Assembly (NCBI GenBank): GCA_900554565.1
Contig: USHX01000037.1
Location: forward strand, 1-10,424
DNA from: an uncultured Clostridium sp.
GTDB taxonomy: Bacteria > Bacillota > Clostridia > TANB77 > CAG-508
Direction: 5' to 3'
Length of the DNA: 10,424 bases
Shown here: piece after piece, positions 1 through 6,450 of the stretch
Layout: each line of letters starts with the position of its first letter
Position numbering within the stretch: the first letter of the stretch is position 1
Made by a program: the position numbers and the translations under genes
The notes under the pieces: model-generated
Database searches by the model: none
Told to the model about the DNA's origin: nothing
Seen by the model: only the letters and a program-made list of their open reading frames with translations

Positions 1-233
1 ACTGGAGCTTTTGATGCAGGTATTTTGATTTCTTCTTTAGTTTGTGGGTTTCTACCTTTTCTAGCTGCTCTTTTTCTTACTTCAAAAGATCCAAATCCAA
101 CTAATTGAACTTTTTCTCCTTTTTTTAGTGAGTCTGTTACAACTTCTACAAAAGCGTTAACTGATGCTTCTGCTGCTTTTTTTGTTTCTCCTGTTTTTGC
201 AGACATTGCTGCGATTAATTCAGCTTTGTTCAT
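1..233 (-). CDS. hup: HU-family DNA-binding protein, 3' end cut by window edge
   Basis: HU is a small dimeric nucleoid protein that binds and bends double-stranded DNA without strong sequence specificity. Translating the minus strand from the ATG at 231-233 gives MNKAELIAAMSAKTG and continues for 77 complete codons to the window edge. The N-terminal helical dimerisation part (about residues 1-40) is followed by the family signature GFGSFEVRKRAARKGRNP near residues 46-63, which leads into the DNA-binding beta arm. HU proteins are usually about 90 residues, so roughly the last 13 are missing. The start is well supported: an AGGAGGT ribosome binding site lies at 241-247. It follows the flippase gene in the same direction with about 135 bases between. 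I see no clear terminator in that gap, so it may be partly co-transcribed, although a gene this highly expressed normally has its own promoter. IHF-type paralogues are less likely for this lineage. Confidence 0.95.
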   Translation of the reverse strand, partial: MNKAELIAAMSAKTGETKKAAEASVNAFVEVVTDSLKKGEKVQLVGFGSFEVRKRAARKGRNPQTKEEIKIPASKAP

Positions 234-368
234 TTAAATTACCTCCTATAAGACTTTTAAGTATATGTAGTACTATTGCCTGAACTTAGCAATAAATGTC
301 CTACTAATTAATTAAATTCGCCAAAAATCCCTAAAATCCTTCTTTTTTTTGATAAATTTTCTTTATTT
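234..368 (-). promoter_or_regulatory. hup leader region with a short hairpin; promoter not resolved
   Basis: This is the gap between the flippase gene and hup. Read on the minus strand it holds a short inverted repeat, ATTGC (289-293) with GCAAT (275-279) around a 9-base loop, then the 8-base palindrome TAGTACTA (268-275), then the strong ribosome binding site at 241-247. TATACT at 259-264 would serve as a -10 box, but I find no good -35 element 16-18 bases upstream. The promoter is therefore uncertain. The hairpin has no U-tract, so it is not a terminator. Confidence 0.3.
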
Positions 369-2016
369 TTAGTATATTTTTAGCTTTTCTAATACTCTTG
401 CAATTTTATCTCCTGCTGGTAGCATTAATATTTCTTCTTTTTTAAATATTTTTAATACTATTAATGCTAAAGCATAGATTACAACTGCTACTCCTAATGC
501 TACTAGTGTAGCCAATTTTCCACTTATTATTCCTAAAATGTTTGTATATACAAAATATGAGCAAATTCCCATTATTGCTGTTGCAATTGCTGGTTTTATA
601 ACAGACTTCATAACTCCTAAATCTAATTTTATATTTTTTCTTAATGATGTTATTGCTATAGTAAATGCTACCGCATGACACGCAACAGATGCCCAAGCTG
701 CTCCATTAACTCCTATTGATGGAATTGGTACTAATATTAAATTTAATATTAATTTAACAAGTACTCCGGCAACCTAATGATATTGCTGGTATTTTTAGTT
801 TTCCATATCCTTGTAAAGCACCATTTATAGTTTGGTCTAATATTGTAAATAATATTGTTAATGCACTTATTTGTAATATTACTGTTCCATCACTTGCATT
901 TGGGAATAGTAAATTTAATATTGGTCCTGCAAATATGCACATTCCCACTGTACATGGTAATCCTATTAACATAGAAATTAATAATGAAAATGATGTTCTT
1001 TTTGTTATTGTTTCTTTATCCTTTTTTGCTTTTGCTGCTGATATTGCAGGTACTAAAGCTGTAGAAAATGCTACATTTATTGATAATGGTAGACTTGTTA
1101 ATGTATCGACTTTTCCACCTAAAATTCCATATTGTGATACTGCCATATCTTCTGGCATAAAGTTTTTCAAGCTTCTTACTACTGTAAATGAATCTATATT
1201 TTTATTTAATGATGACATTATTGCTGTTAATGCTATTGGTATTGACACTAATAAAATCTTTTTAACTATTGTTCTTACTCTTTCATATTTATAATTTACT
1301 GTTGATTTTATTTCTACTGCTATTTCTTTTTTCCTTGTTTCATAATATAGATATAAATATCCAAAACCAGCCATTGTTGCAAGTGTTGTTGCAAGTGTTG
1401 CTCCTCCTGCCATCCATTGAGTTGAAGTGTTTGATATTATTGCAACAACTTCTACTAGTATAATTGTTAATGCTGTTTTAAATATTTGTTCTATTGTTTG
1501 TGACCTGGCTGTTGCTTTTATATTTTGTCTTCCATTAAAATATCCTCTCATTACAGATGCTATTGCAACAAAGAATATTGCTGGTGACAATGCTACTAAT
1601 GTCATTTCTGCATCTGGAATCTGTAACCAATATACAGATATTACTCTTGCACCTAAAAATAAAAGTAATGATCCTACTAATCCAATTACAGAAAATGTTG
1701 CAAAAGCAATTTTAAATATTCTGTGTGCTCCTTTATGATCTCCTATTGCTACTCTTTCTGATACTAATTTTGATATTGCATTTGGAACTCCTATTGATGA
1801 TATTGTAAGTAACATTGCATATATTTGATATCCTGCTGCTACTATTCCGTTTCCTTTATCTCCAAAACCTTGTCTATTTGTTAAATATAGTGTATATACA
1901 AGCCCTAATAATTTTATTAATACTTGTGAAAATATTAGTGTAATTACTCCTTGCATAAATGTTTCTTTTTTTGGTGCTTTTTCTTTTTTTACTTCCTTTA
2001 CCGCTTCTTTTGCCAT
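369..2016 (-). pseudogene. MurJ/SpoVB-family lipid-linked precursor flippase, single frameshift
   Basis: This multi-span membrane protein belongs to the MOP/polysaccharide biosynthesis group (MurJ, YtgP, SpoVB), whose members flip undecaprenyl-linked envelope precursors. It has a Lys-rich N-terminus of about 20 residues, then hydrophobic helices. The family-like stretch VPNAISKLVSERVAIGD follows the second helix, and NGALQGYGKLKIPAISL lies late in the protein. After that the frame runs to a stop at 754-756 (420 residues). Removing one of the two C's at 773-774 restores the family sequence (VAGVLVKLILNLILVP, then GVNGAAWAS) and continues to the stop at 369-371. The corrected protein is 548 residues, close to the family's usual length of about 540. 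The lesion is thus a one-base insertion, real or from sequencing. I chose the ATG at 2014-2016, which has AGGAG at 2028-2032 (11-base spacing), because an in-frame GTG at 2026-2028 overlaps that site. The exact subfamily (MurJ or SpoVB) cannot be fixed by eye. Confidence 0.85.
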
Positions 2017-2050
2017 AAAATTACTCACTCCTAAATTAGATTAATAATGG

Positions 2051-2093
2051 AAAAAGATTGTTAGCATAATTTTTGTCTTCATGCCACAATCTT
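2051..2093 (-). terminator. Intrinsic terminator after ppaC
   Basis: Read on the minus strand, AAGATTGT (2086-2093) pairs perfectly with ACAATCTT (2054-2061). A second 4-bp stem, GCAT (2081-2084) with ATGC (2064-2067), stacks inside beyond a small bulge, and a short T run follows (2051-2055). It sits 35 bases past the ppaC stop and ends the ppaC transcript before the flippase gene. The U-tract is short, so some read-through into the next gene is possible. Confidence 0.65.
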
Positions 2094-2127
2094 CTTCCCC
2101 TTTTATATCATATGTTTTATATATAAT

Positions 2128-3054
2128 TTATATGTTTTTATCAATATTAGGTAGTAATTGTTTCTTTCTAGATACTACACCTTCTAAGAAAGCTCTGTTG
2201 TCTTCTAACTTTTTGTCAAATGCTTTTTCTACAACATCTACTTTATCTCCTAATGCAATTATTTCTGAATTACTATTTAAAATATCTGTTATTGCTAGTA
2301 CAAATATGTTTAATCCATTTTCTTCAATTTCTTCTTTCATTGCATTTTCTAATTCTTCTTGTCTTTTTAATACATCTTCTATACTTACAGTATTTACTTG
2401 AGCTATAACAAATTTAACTCCGTTTTTTTCTAAGCTCTTTGCATCTAAGTTTACTAATTCTTTAGCTGTAAAGTCATCTAGGTCTGTACCTGCTTTTAGC
2501 ATTTCTAACCCATATTCTTTTATATCAATTCCTGCAATTTTTTCTAGTTCTTCTAATGCTTTAATATCATGTTCGGTTGTTGTTGGTGATTTTAGTAATA
2601 ATGTATCTGATATTATAGCACTTGCCATTAAAATTGCTTCTTCTTTGCTTATTTCAAAATTTCTGTGTTTGTATTCTTGATATAAAATTGTTGATGTACA
2701 ACCATATGGTTTTGCTAAATAATATAATGGTTCAGATGTTTCAAAATTTGCTATTCTATGGTGATCTACTACTCCCATGATTTTAGCTTTTTCTATTCCA
2801 TTTACACTTTGCCCAAATTCATTGTGATCTACTAATATTACTTTTTGTCCTTCTTCAATATTTTCAATTAATTCTGGTGCTTCTAATCCCAAATAGTTTA
2901 ACACATATTGTGTTTCTTTGTTTACATTTCCTAATCTTACTGCTTTAGGGAATTTGCATCCTGTTTTTTTATTAAATCTTTCTTTTACCATGCTTGAGCA
3001 TATTGTATCTGTGTCTGGATTTTTATGTCCAAATATTAAAATTTTTTCTTCCAT
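2128..3054 (-). CDS. ppaC: Manganese-dependent (family II) inorganic pyrophosphatase
   Basis: This cytoplasmic enzyme hydrolyses pyrophosphate to two phosphates and so pulls biosynthetic reactions forward. The 308-residue protein matches the B. subtilis PpaC layout almost end to end. The N-terminal DHH domain holds the metal ligands GHKNPDTD (His10, Asp14, Asp16), LVDHN (Asp76), VVDHHR (Asp97, His98, His99) and AIISD (Asp150). The C-terminal DHHA2 domain ends with VSRKKQLLP, the substrate-binding Ser-Arg-Lys-Lys segment. No regulatory CBS insert is present. I chose the ATG at 3052-3054, which lies 8 bases after AGGAG. The in-frame ATG at 3058-3060 is only 2 bases from it. The gene follows hsp33 by 97 bases, has its own likely promoter there, and is closed by a terminator. 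Confidence 0.97.
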   Translation of the reverse strand: MEEKILIFGHKNPDTDTICSSMVKERFNKKTGCKFPKAVRLGNVNKETQYVLNYLGLEAPELIENIEEGQKVILVDHNEFGQSVNGIEKAKIMGVVDHHRIANFETSEPLYYLAKPYGCTSTILYQEYKHRNFEISKEEAILMASAIISDTLLLKSPTTTEHDIKALEELEKIAGIDIKEYGLEMLKAGTDLDDFTAKELVNLDAKSLEKNGVKFVIAQVNTVSIEDVLKRQEELENAMKEEIEENGLNIFVLAITDILNSNSEIIALGDKVDVVEKAFDKKLEDNRAFLEGVVSRKKQLLPNIDKNI

Positions 3055-3113
3055 TTTCATTTCTCCTTTTTTATTGACTTTTTCGAGTATTTTTCTCTTT
3101 TCCTACGTTTCTT

Positions 3114-3142
3114 ACTATATAACATTTTTTCAAAAAAAACAA
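3114..3142 (-). promoter_or_regulatory. Probable sigma-A promoter of ppaC
   Basis: On the minus strand, TTGTTT (3137-3142) and TATAGT (3114-3119) are separated by 17 bases. They begin 10 bases past the hsp33 stop and lie about 60 bases before the ppaC start. The -35 sits at the head of a T run. The -35 fits the consensus only moderately and the -10 fits it well. Confidence 0.45.
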
Positions 3143-3151
3143 GCGAACATC

Positions 3152-4030
3152 TTAGTTTTTTTCTAATATTTCTTCTAATTCTTCTTTAGAAAATTCATAT
3201 TTTTTATTGCAAAAATGACAAACAACCTCTGCTTTTCCATCTTCTTCAATAATTTCTTTTATAGTATTTTTATCTAATGTTGCTAACCCTTCTAACATTC
3301 TTTCTTTTGAGCAATCACATTCATATACAGGTGTTTTCATATCTTCAATTACTTTAACATTTTTATCTCCTGTTACTTTCTTTGCGATTTCTAATAAGCT
3401 TAATCCTTCATCTAACATTTTTGATATTGCTCCAGCTTCAAATATTGATTTCTCTATATTTGCTATTTCTTCATCTGTTGCATCTGGCATGGAATTTATA
3501 ATATATCCGCCTGCTCTTTTTACTCCATCTTTGTTTACTAAAACTCCTAAAGCTACAGCTGTTCTTGTTTGCTCTGAATTAACAAAGTAATTTGTAAAAT
3601 CATCTGCAATTTCTCCTGATGTTAAAGGAGATACCCCTACATATGGTTCTTTTAAACCTATATCTTTAATTACATTTATATATCCATCTATTCCAACTGC
3701 TCCACCTACATCTAATTTTCCAAATTCATTTAGTGGAAGGTCTACATATGGATTTGCTACATAACCCTTTACTTTTGGACTATTATTTGCTGTTGTTAAC
3801 ATTGTTCCTATTGGTCCATTTCCTTGTATTTGGATTGTTAATTTATCTTCTTTATTTTTCATTTCTTGTCCCATTAAAGCTGTTATTGTTAACAATCTTC
3901 CAAATGCAGCTGTCGCAACTGGGCTTAAATCATGTATCTTACGTGCTTTTTCTACTAAATTTGTTGTATTTATACATACAATTGATATTTTCCCATTATA
4001 TGCTAAAAATTTTGTTATTTTATCTTCCAT
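3152..4030 (-). CDS. hslO: Redox-regulated molecular chaperone Hsp33
   Basis: Hsp33 is a cytoplasmic holdase activated by oxidation. In the reduced state four C-terminal cysteines bind zinc; oxidation to disulfides releases it and exposes the client-binding surface. The 292-residue protein has the usual length. Its N-terminal core shows FLAYNGKISI, HDLSPVATAAFGRLL, GNGPIG and KGYVANP, all typical of the family. The C-terminal zinc switch is complete: Cys238 and Cys240 in ECDCS, and Cys271 and Cys274 in VCHFCNKKYEF. I chose the ATG at 4028-4030, which has AAAGGA about 7 bases upstream and gives the usual start MEDKITKFLAYNG. A longer reading from 4081 would run through a terminator hairpin and is rejected. 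The gene is 59 bases after wecA with a terminator between them, so its transcription is probably separate or by read-through. Confidence 0.97.
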   Translation of the reverse strand: MEDKITKFLAYNGKISIVCINTTNLVEKARKIHDLSPVATAAFGRLLTITALMGQEMKNKEDKLTIQIQGNGPIGTMLTTANNSPKVKGYVANPYVDLPLNEFGKLDVGGAVGIDGYINVIKDIGLKEPYVGVSPLTSGEIADDFTNYFVNSEQTRTAVALGVLVNKDGVKRAGGYIINSMPDATDEEIANIEKSIFEAGAISKMLDEGLSLLEIAKKVTGDKNVKVIEDMKTPVYECDCSKERMLEGLATLDKNTIKEIIEEDGKAEVVCHFCNKKYEFSKEELEEILEKN

Positions 4031-4048
4031 TTCATTTTCCTTTCTTTC

Positions 4049-4072
4049 AAAAAAGCCACAGAAAATGTGGCT
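4049..4072 (-). terminator. Intrinsic terminator between wecA and hsp33
   Basis: On the minus strand AGCCACA (4066-4072) pairs perfectly with TGTGGCT (4054-4060) around a 5-base loop, followed by six T's (4049-4054). This is a textbook terminator 17 bases past the wecA stop. It is unusual in lying only a few bases before the hsp33 ribosome binding site, which leaves no room for a promoter downstream of it. Confidence 0.8.
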
Positions 4073-4073
4073 A

Positions 4074-4102
4074 ATTATCAATTTATTTTTTAATTATGTA
4101 TT
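4074..4102 (-). promoter_or_regulatory. Weak candidate promoter for hsp33 at the end of wecA
   Basis: On the minus strand, GATAAT (4074-4079) is a good -10 box, with AATACA (4097-4102) 17 bases upstream in the last wecA codons as a poor -35. A transcript from it would begin inside the first arm of the terminator at 4049-4072, so that hairpin could not form in the hsp33 message. This is inference from spacing only. Confidence 0.25.
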
Positions 4103-5325
4103 TGAAACATATCTTTTCCTTCTCCACATACAGGACATACCCAATTTTCTGGTAATTCTTCAAATGGTGTTCCTGGTTTTATTCCTGCCTTTTCATTTCC
4201 AAACTTAGGATTATATATATATTTGCATTCTACACATTCATATTTTTTGTTTTCAGATTTTTCTTCTTGGAAATTTTTATATCCCAATCCAATTGCTACT
4301 ATTACCATTAGAAGGAATGATAATGCTTTCCATATTCCACTATCTAATAATATAACTGCAAATATTCCAAATGTTGCACTTAGTCCATATAGTATTAGAA
4401 CTGCCTGTTTTTGGCTAAAACCTTTAGCTACTATTCTATGATGTAAATGTCCTTTGTCTGCCTTAAATATTGCTTTTATTGATTTTCCTTTTATTAGTCT
4501 TCTTATTATTGCCCATATTGTATCAAATATTGGTAACCCAAGTACAATAAGTGGTAATACTATAACTGCCATTGTATAAGTTTTGGCCATACCTAGTATA
4601 GATATTATTGATAATGAATATCCTAAAAAGTTTGAGCCAGTGTCTCCAATAAATGTTTTTGCTGGTGCAAAATTAAATGGTAAAAATCCAACTAATGCTC
4701 CTGCTAATGCTGTTATTAATATTATTGATACTAATGGTGAACCATTTAAAACAAATATTACTAATAATGATATTGCTGAAATTACTGATATTCCTGATGA
4801 TAGTCCATCAAGTCCATCTATTAAGTTTATTGCATTTGTTACTCCTACAATCCATAAAACCGTTAAAACGGCTGAGAATACTTCACCTAATTCTGATGTA
4901 CTGAAAAATGCTAAATCTACGTCTCCTATTCTTATTCCAAATGCTACTGCTACAATTGCTGCAACTAGTTGGCCTGAAAGTTTTGTTATAGGTTTTATTG
5001 GTTTTATATCATCAATTACGCAAGTTATTGTTATTATGCATATTCCTAAAAACATTCCTATTAGTTTCATTCCATATTGTTCTTGCCCTGCCAAATTTAT
5101 TGTATTTTCCATTCCCATTACAATTAATAAATATATTGTTGAAACTAGAAAACCTAGTATTACTGCTGGTCCTCCAAATTTAGGCATCGCTTTTTTGTGC
5201 ATTCTTCTTTCATCTTTTGGTACATCTACTGCTCCTATTTTATGTGCCAATTTTATTGTATAAGGCGTTGCCATAAATGACACAATAAATGCTAGTAAAA
5301 ATGCTATTGCTACGTCTCCCCACAT
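4090..5325 (-). CDS. WecA/TagO-type undecaprenyl-phosphate sugar-1-phosphate transferase fused to a C-terminal rubredoxin domain
   Basis: This integral membrane enzyme moves a sugar-1-phosphate, usually GlcNAc-1-P, from UDP-sugar to undecaprenyl phosphate, the first step of wall teichoic acid or other surface polymers. The 411-residue protein shows the whole MraY/WecA signature: HKKAMPKFGGPA (43-54), VIDDIKP with Asp105-Asp106, NAINLIDGLDGLSSG (164-178), PFNFAPAKTFIGDTGSNF (216-233) and the cytoplasmic loop KGHLHHR (291-297). HLHH favours WecA/TagO over MraY. The last membrane segment is about 331-349. After an 11-residue linker, residues 361-411 form a complete rubredoxin: Cys364-x2-Cys367 with the aromatic stretch KYIYNP, GIKPGTPFEELPENWVCP, and Cys397-x2-Cys400, ending GKDMF. 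Both halves are in one uninterrupted frame. The ATG at 5323-5325 follows a GAGG site overlapping the rpiB stop, so rpiB and this gene are probably coupled. The sugar substrate is not shown by sequence. Confidence 0.95.
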   Translation of the reverse strand: MWGDVAIAFLLAFIVSFMATPYTIKLAHKIGAVDVPKDERRMHKKAMPKFGGPAVILGFLVSTIYLLIVMGMENTINLAGQEQYGMKLIGMFLGICIITITCVIDDIKPIKPITKLSGQLVAAIVAVAFGIRIGDVDLAFFSTSELGEVFSAVLTVLWIVGVTNAINLIDGLDGLSSGISVISAISLLVIFVLNGSPLVSIILITALAGALVGFLPFNFAPAKTFIGDTGSNFLGYSLSIISILGMAKTYTMAVIVLPLIVLGLPIFDTIWAIIRRLIKGKSIKAIFKADKGHLHHRIVAKGFSQKQAVLILYGLSATFGIFAVILLDSGIWKALSFLLMVIVAIGLGYKNFQEEKSENKKYECVECKYIYNPKFGNEKAGIKPGTPFEELPENWVCPVCGEGKDMFQIHN

Positions 5326-5337
5326 TTACTTTGCCTC

Positions 5338-5784
5338 CTATTTCATGTTTTTATCTTCTATTTCTTCTATCAATTTTATTCTTTCTTCATGTCTTCCACC
5401 TTCAAAGTTTGTTGCTAACCACATTCTTAATATGCGTATAGCTTCATTAATGTCAACATCATCTGCACCCATTGCTAGGATGTTACTATTATTATGTAGT
5501 CTTGAATATTTAGCTGTATATTCATTATGACATAATGCACATCTTATTCCTTTGAATTTATTTGCTACTATGCTCATTCCTATTCCAGAACGACATATTA
5601 ATATTCCTTGATTTTCTTTATTTTTTTGAACTTCTTGTGATACTTTACTTGCTATATCTGGATAATCTACACTTTCTTCTTCATATGTTCCTAAATCTTT
5701 ATATTTAATTTCTTTTTCTTCTAAATATTTTTTTATTTCTTTTTTTAATTTATATCCCCCATGGTCACTGCCAATTATTATCAT
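5338..5784 (-). CDS. rpiB: Ribose-5-phosphate isomerase B (RpiB/LacAB family)
   Basis: RpiB interconverts ribose-5-phosphate and ribulose-5-phosphate in the non-oxidative pentose phosphate pathway. The 148-residue length is normal. Motifs seen are IIIGSDHGGYKLK (Asp7-His8), VDYPDIA (39-45), the catalytic cysteine Cys64 in ILICRSGIGMS, KGIRCALC, RLHNNSNILAMGA with His97, and FEGGRHEERI with Arg131-His132. One residue is odd: the loop after the catalytic Cys is usually Cys-Gly-Thr/Ser-Gly, but here it is Cys-Arg-Ser-Gly (Arg65). The start is the ATG at 5782-5784, 8 bases after AAGGAG. An in-frame GTG at 5791-5793 overlaps that site and is not used. The gene leads a likely two-gene unit with wecA from a strong promoter. 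A LacA/LacB-like role on another sugar phosphate is possible but less likely for a lone gene. Confidence 0.93.
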   Translation of the reverse strand: MIIIGSDHGGYKLKKEIKKYLEEKEIKYKDLGTYEEESVDYPDIASKVSQEVQKNKENQGILICRSGIGMSIVANKFKGIRCALCHNEYTAKYSRLHNNSNILAMGADDVDINEAIRILRMWLATNFEGGRHEERIKLIEEIEDKNMK

Positions 5785-5815
5785 ATGTATCACTCCTTAT
5801 AATTATCATGGTTTC

Positions 5816-5844
5816 AATATACCATAATTTCGCCATTTTTACAA
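5816..5844 (-). promoter_or_regulatory. Promoter of rpiB-wecA
   Basis: On the minus strand, TTGTAA (5839-5844) and TATATT (5816-5821) are 17 bases apart, and a TGG directly before the -10 makes it an extended -10 promoter. An inverted repeat, ATGGT (5809-5813) with ACCAT (5820-5824), spans the -10 and could be an operator, though 5-bp arms are common by chance in AT-rich DNA. Confidence 0.7.
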
Positions 5845-5872
5845 TGTTTTTTCGAAGATTTTGCTATTTTGC

Positions 5873-5901
5873 TTGCAAATTACTGAAAAATATGGTAGAA
5901 T
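5873..5901 (+). promoter_or_regulatory. Promoter of rpsT
   Basis: TTGCAA (5873-5878) and TAGAAT (5896-5901) are 17 bases apart with a TGG extended -10. It lies back to back with the rpiB promoter; 28 bases separate the two -35 boxes. The expected transcript starts near 5908, giving a leader of about 40 bases before the S20 start. Confidence 0.75.
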
Positions 5902-5949
5902 AACAAATGTTATATAATGTATTAAGACTAAGAGGAGGTGCTAAATAAG

Positions 5950-6216
5950 ATGCCAAATATTAAATCAGCTAAAAAAAGAGTTAAAGTAATTGAGAAAAAA
6001 ACTTTAAGAAATAATATGATAAAATCAGGATATAAATCAGCTGTTAAAAAATTCGAAGAAGCTATAGCTAATGGAAATGTTGAAGAAGCTAAAGTTTTAT
6101 TAGCAGAAGCTACAAAGAAAATAGACCAAGCTTGCAGCAAAGGTGTTATTGTTAAAAACACAGCAGCTAGAAAAAAATCTAGTTTATCAAAAAAATTAAA
6201 TGCAGCTATGGCTTAA
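5950..6216 (+). CDS. rpsT: 30S ribosomal protein S20
   Basis: S20 is a primary 16S rRNA-binding protein of the small subunit, made of three long basic helices. The 88-residue protein has the usual length and reads MPNIKSAKKRVKVIEKK at the start, then RNNMIKSGYKSAVKKFEEAI, with VKNTAARKKSSLSKKLNA at the C-terminus, all typical of the family. The ATG at 5950 follows AGAGGAGGT (5931-5939). An in-frame GTG at 5938 falls inside that site and is excluded. It is the only ribosomal gene on the plus strand here, and is transcribed alone: a promoter lies immediately upstream and a terminator 36 bases after the stop. Confidence 0.97.
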   Translation: MPNIKSAKKRVKVIEKKTLRNNMIKSGYKSAVKKFEEAIANGNVEEAKVLLAEATKKIDQACSKGVIVKNTAARKKSSLSKKLNAAMA

Positions 6217-6252
6217 GGCTAAATAAAGATTATGCATAGTTTTTATTTAAAT

Positions 6253-6285
6253 AAGGAATATTCTAATTTTGAATATTCTTTTTTT
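6253..6285 (+). terminator. Intrinsic terminator of rpsT
   Basis: AAGGAATATTC (6253-6263) pairs with GAATATTCTTT (6271-6281), giving 11 base pairs with one G-U around a 7-base loop. The T run continues to 6285. The stem is AT-rich but long, and its position just after rpsT fits. Confidence 0.75.
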
Positions 6286-6387
6286 ATTGCTCAATTTTTA
6301 ATATATATTAAATTTATACTCTCTGAATGTGAAAGAAGTAATGTTAAAATTTCTTAAACAAATTTATGAAAGTTGCAAAAATTTCCA

Positions 6388-6416
6388 TTGTATTTCTTCT
6401 TGGTTGATGATAAGAT
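6388..6416 (+). promoter_or_regulatory. Probable promoter of the small membrane-protein gene
   Basis: TTGTAT (6388-6393) and TAAGAT (6411-6416) are 17 bases apart, with a TGA extended -10 directly before the second box. It lies 34 bases before the start codon. I saw nothing else of note in the gap from the rpsT terminator (6286) to here. Confidence 0.55.
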
Positions 6417-6450
6417 TTATATAGTTATTATACGATAGAAGGTGTTTAAA

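Noticed and set aside
310..368. Terminator after the flippase gene
   Set aside because: The repeated GGATTTT and GGGATTTTT segments are direct, not inverted, repeats and cannot form a stem.
442..696. Minus-strand open frame of 84 codons within the 3' part of the flippase gene
   Set aside because: It is out of frame with the recognisable flippase C-terminus that occupies the same bases, and its Asn/Ser/Ile-rich sequence looks like an out-of-frame reading.
765..785. Programmed ribosomal frameshifting at the flippase lesion
   Set aside because: The needed shift is +1 at TTA-GGT, with no recognised slippery heptamer, rare-codon pause, nearby in-frame stop at the shift site, or stimulatory hairpin visible. 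Flippases of this family are not known to use frameshifting.
3120..3165. Terminator after hsp33
   Set aside because: There is a T run on the minus strand, but the sequence before it (AAGATGTTCGCTT) forms only a 3-bp stem or a stem full of mismatches.
4031..4081. Longer N-terminus for Hsp33 starting at 4081
   Set aside because: The extra 17 codons are the read-through of the terminator hairpin and ribosome binding site. Hsp33 proteins start at the MEDKITKFLAYNG position.
4583..5263. Plus-strand open frame of 226 codons opposite wecA
   Set aside because: It lies wholly within wecA, which has all family motifs. It has no good ribosome binding site, and its composition is what antisense reading of an AT-rich membrane protein gene gives.
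5785..5793. Upstream GTG start for rpiB, and similar GTG starts at 2026-2028 (flippase), 5938 (rpsT) and 6442 (small membrane protein)
   Set aside because: In each case the GTG overlaps the ribosome binding site that serves the ATG 9 or 12 bases downstream, so it cannot be the main start.
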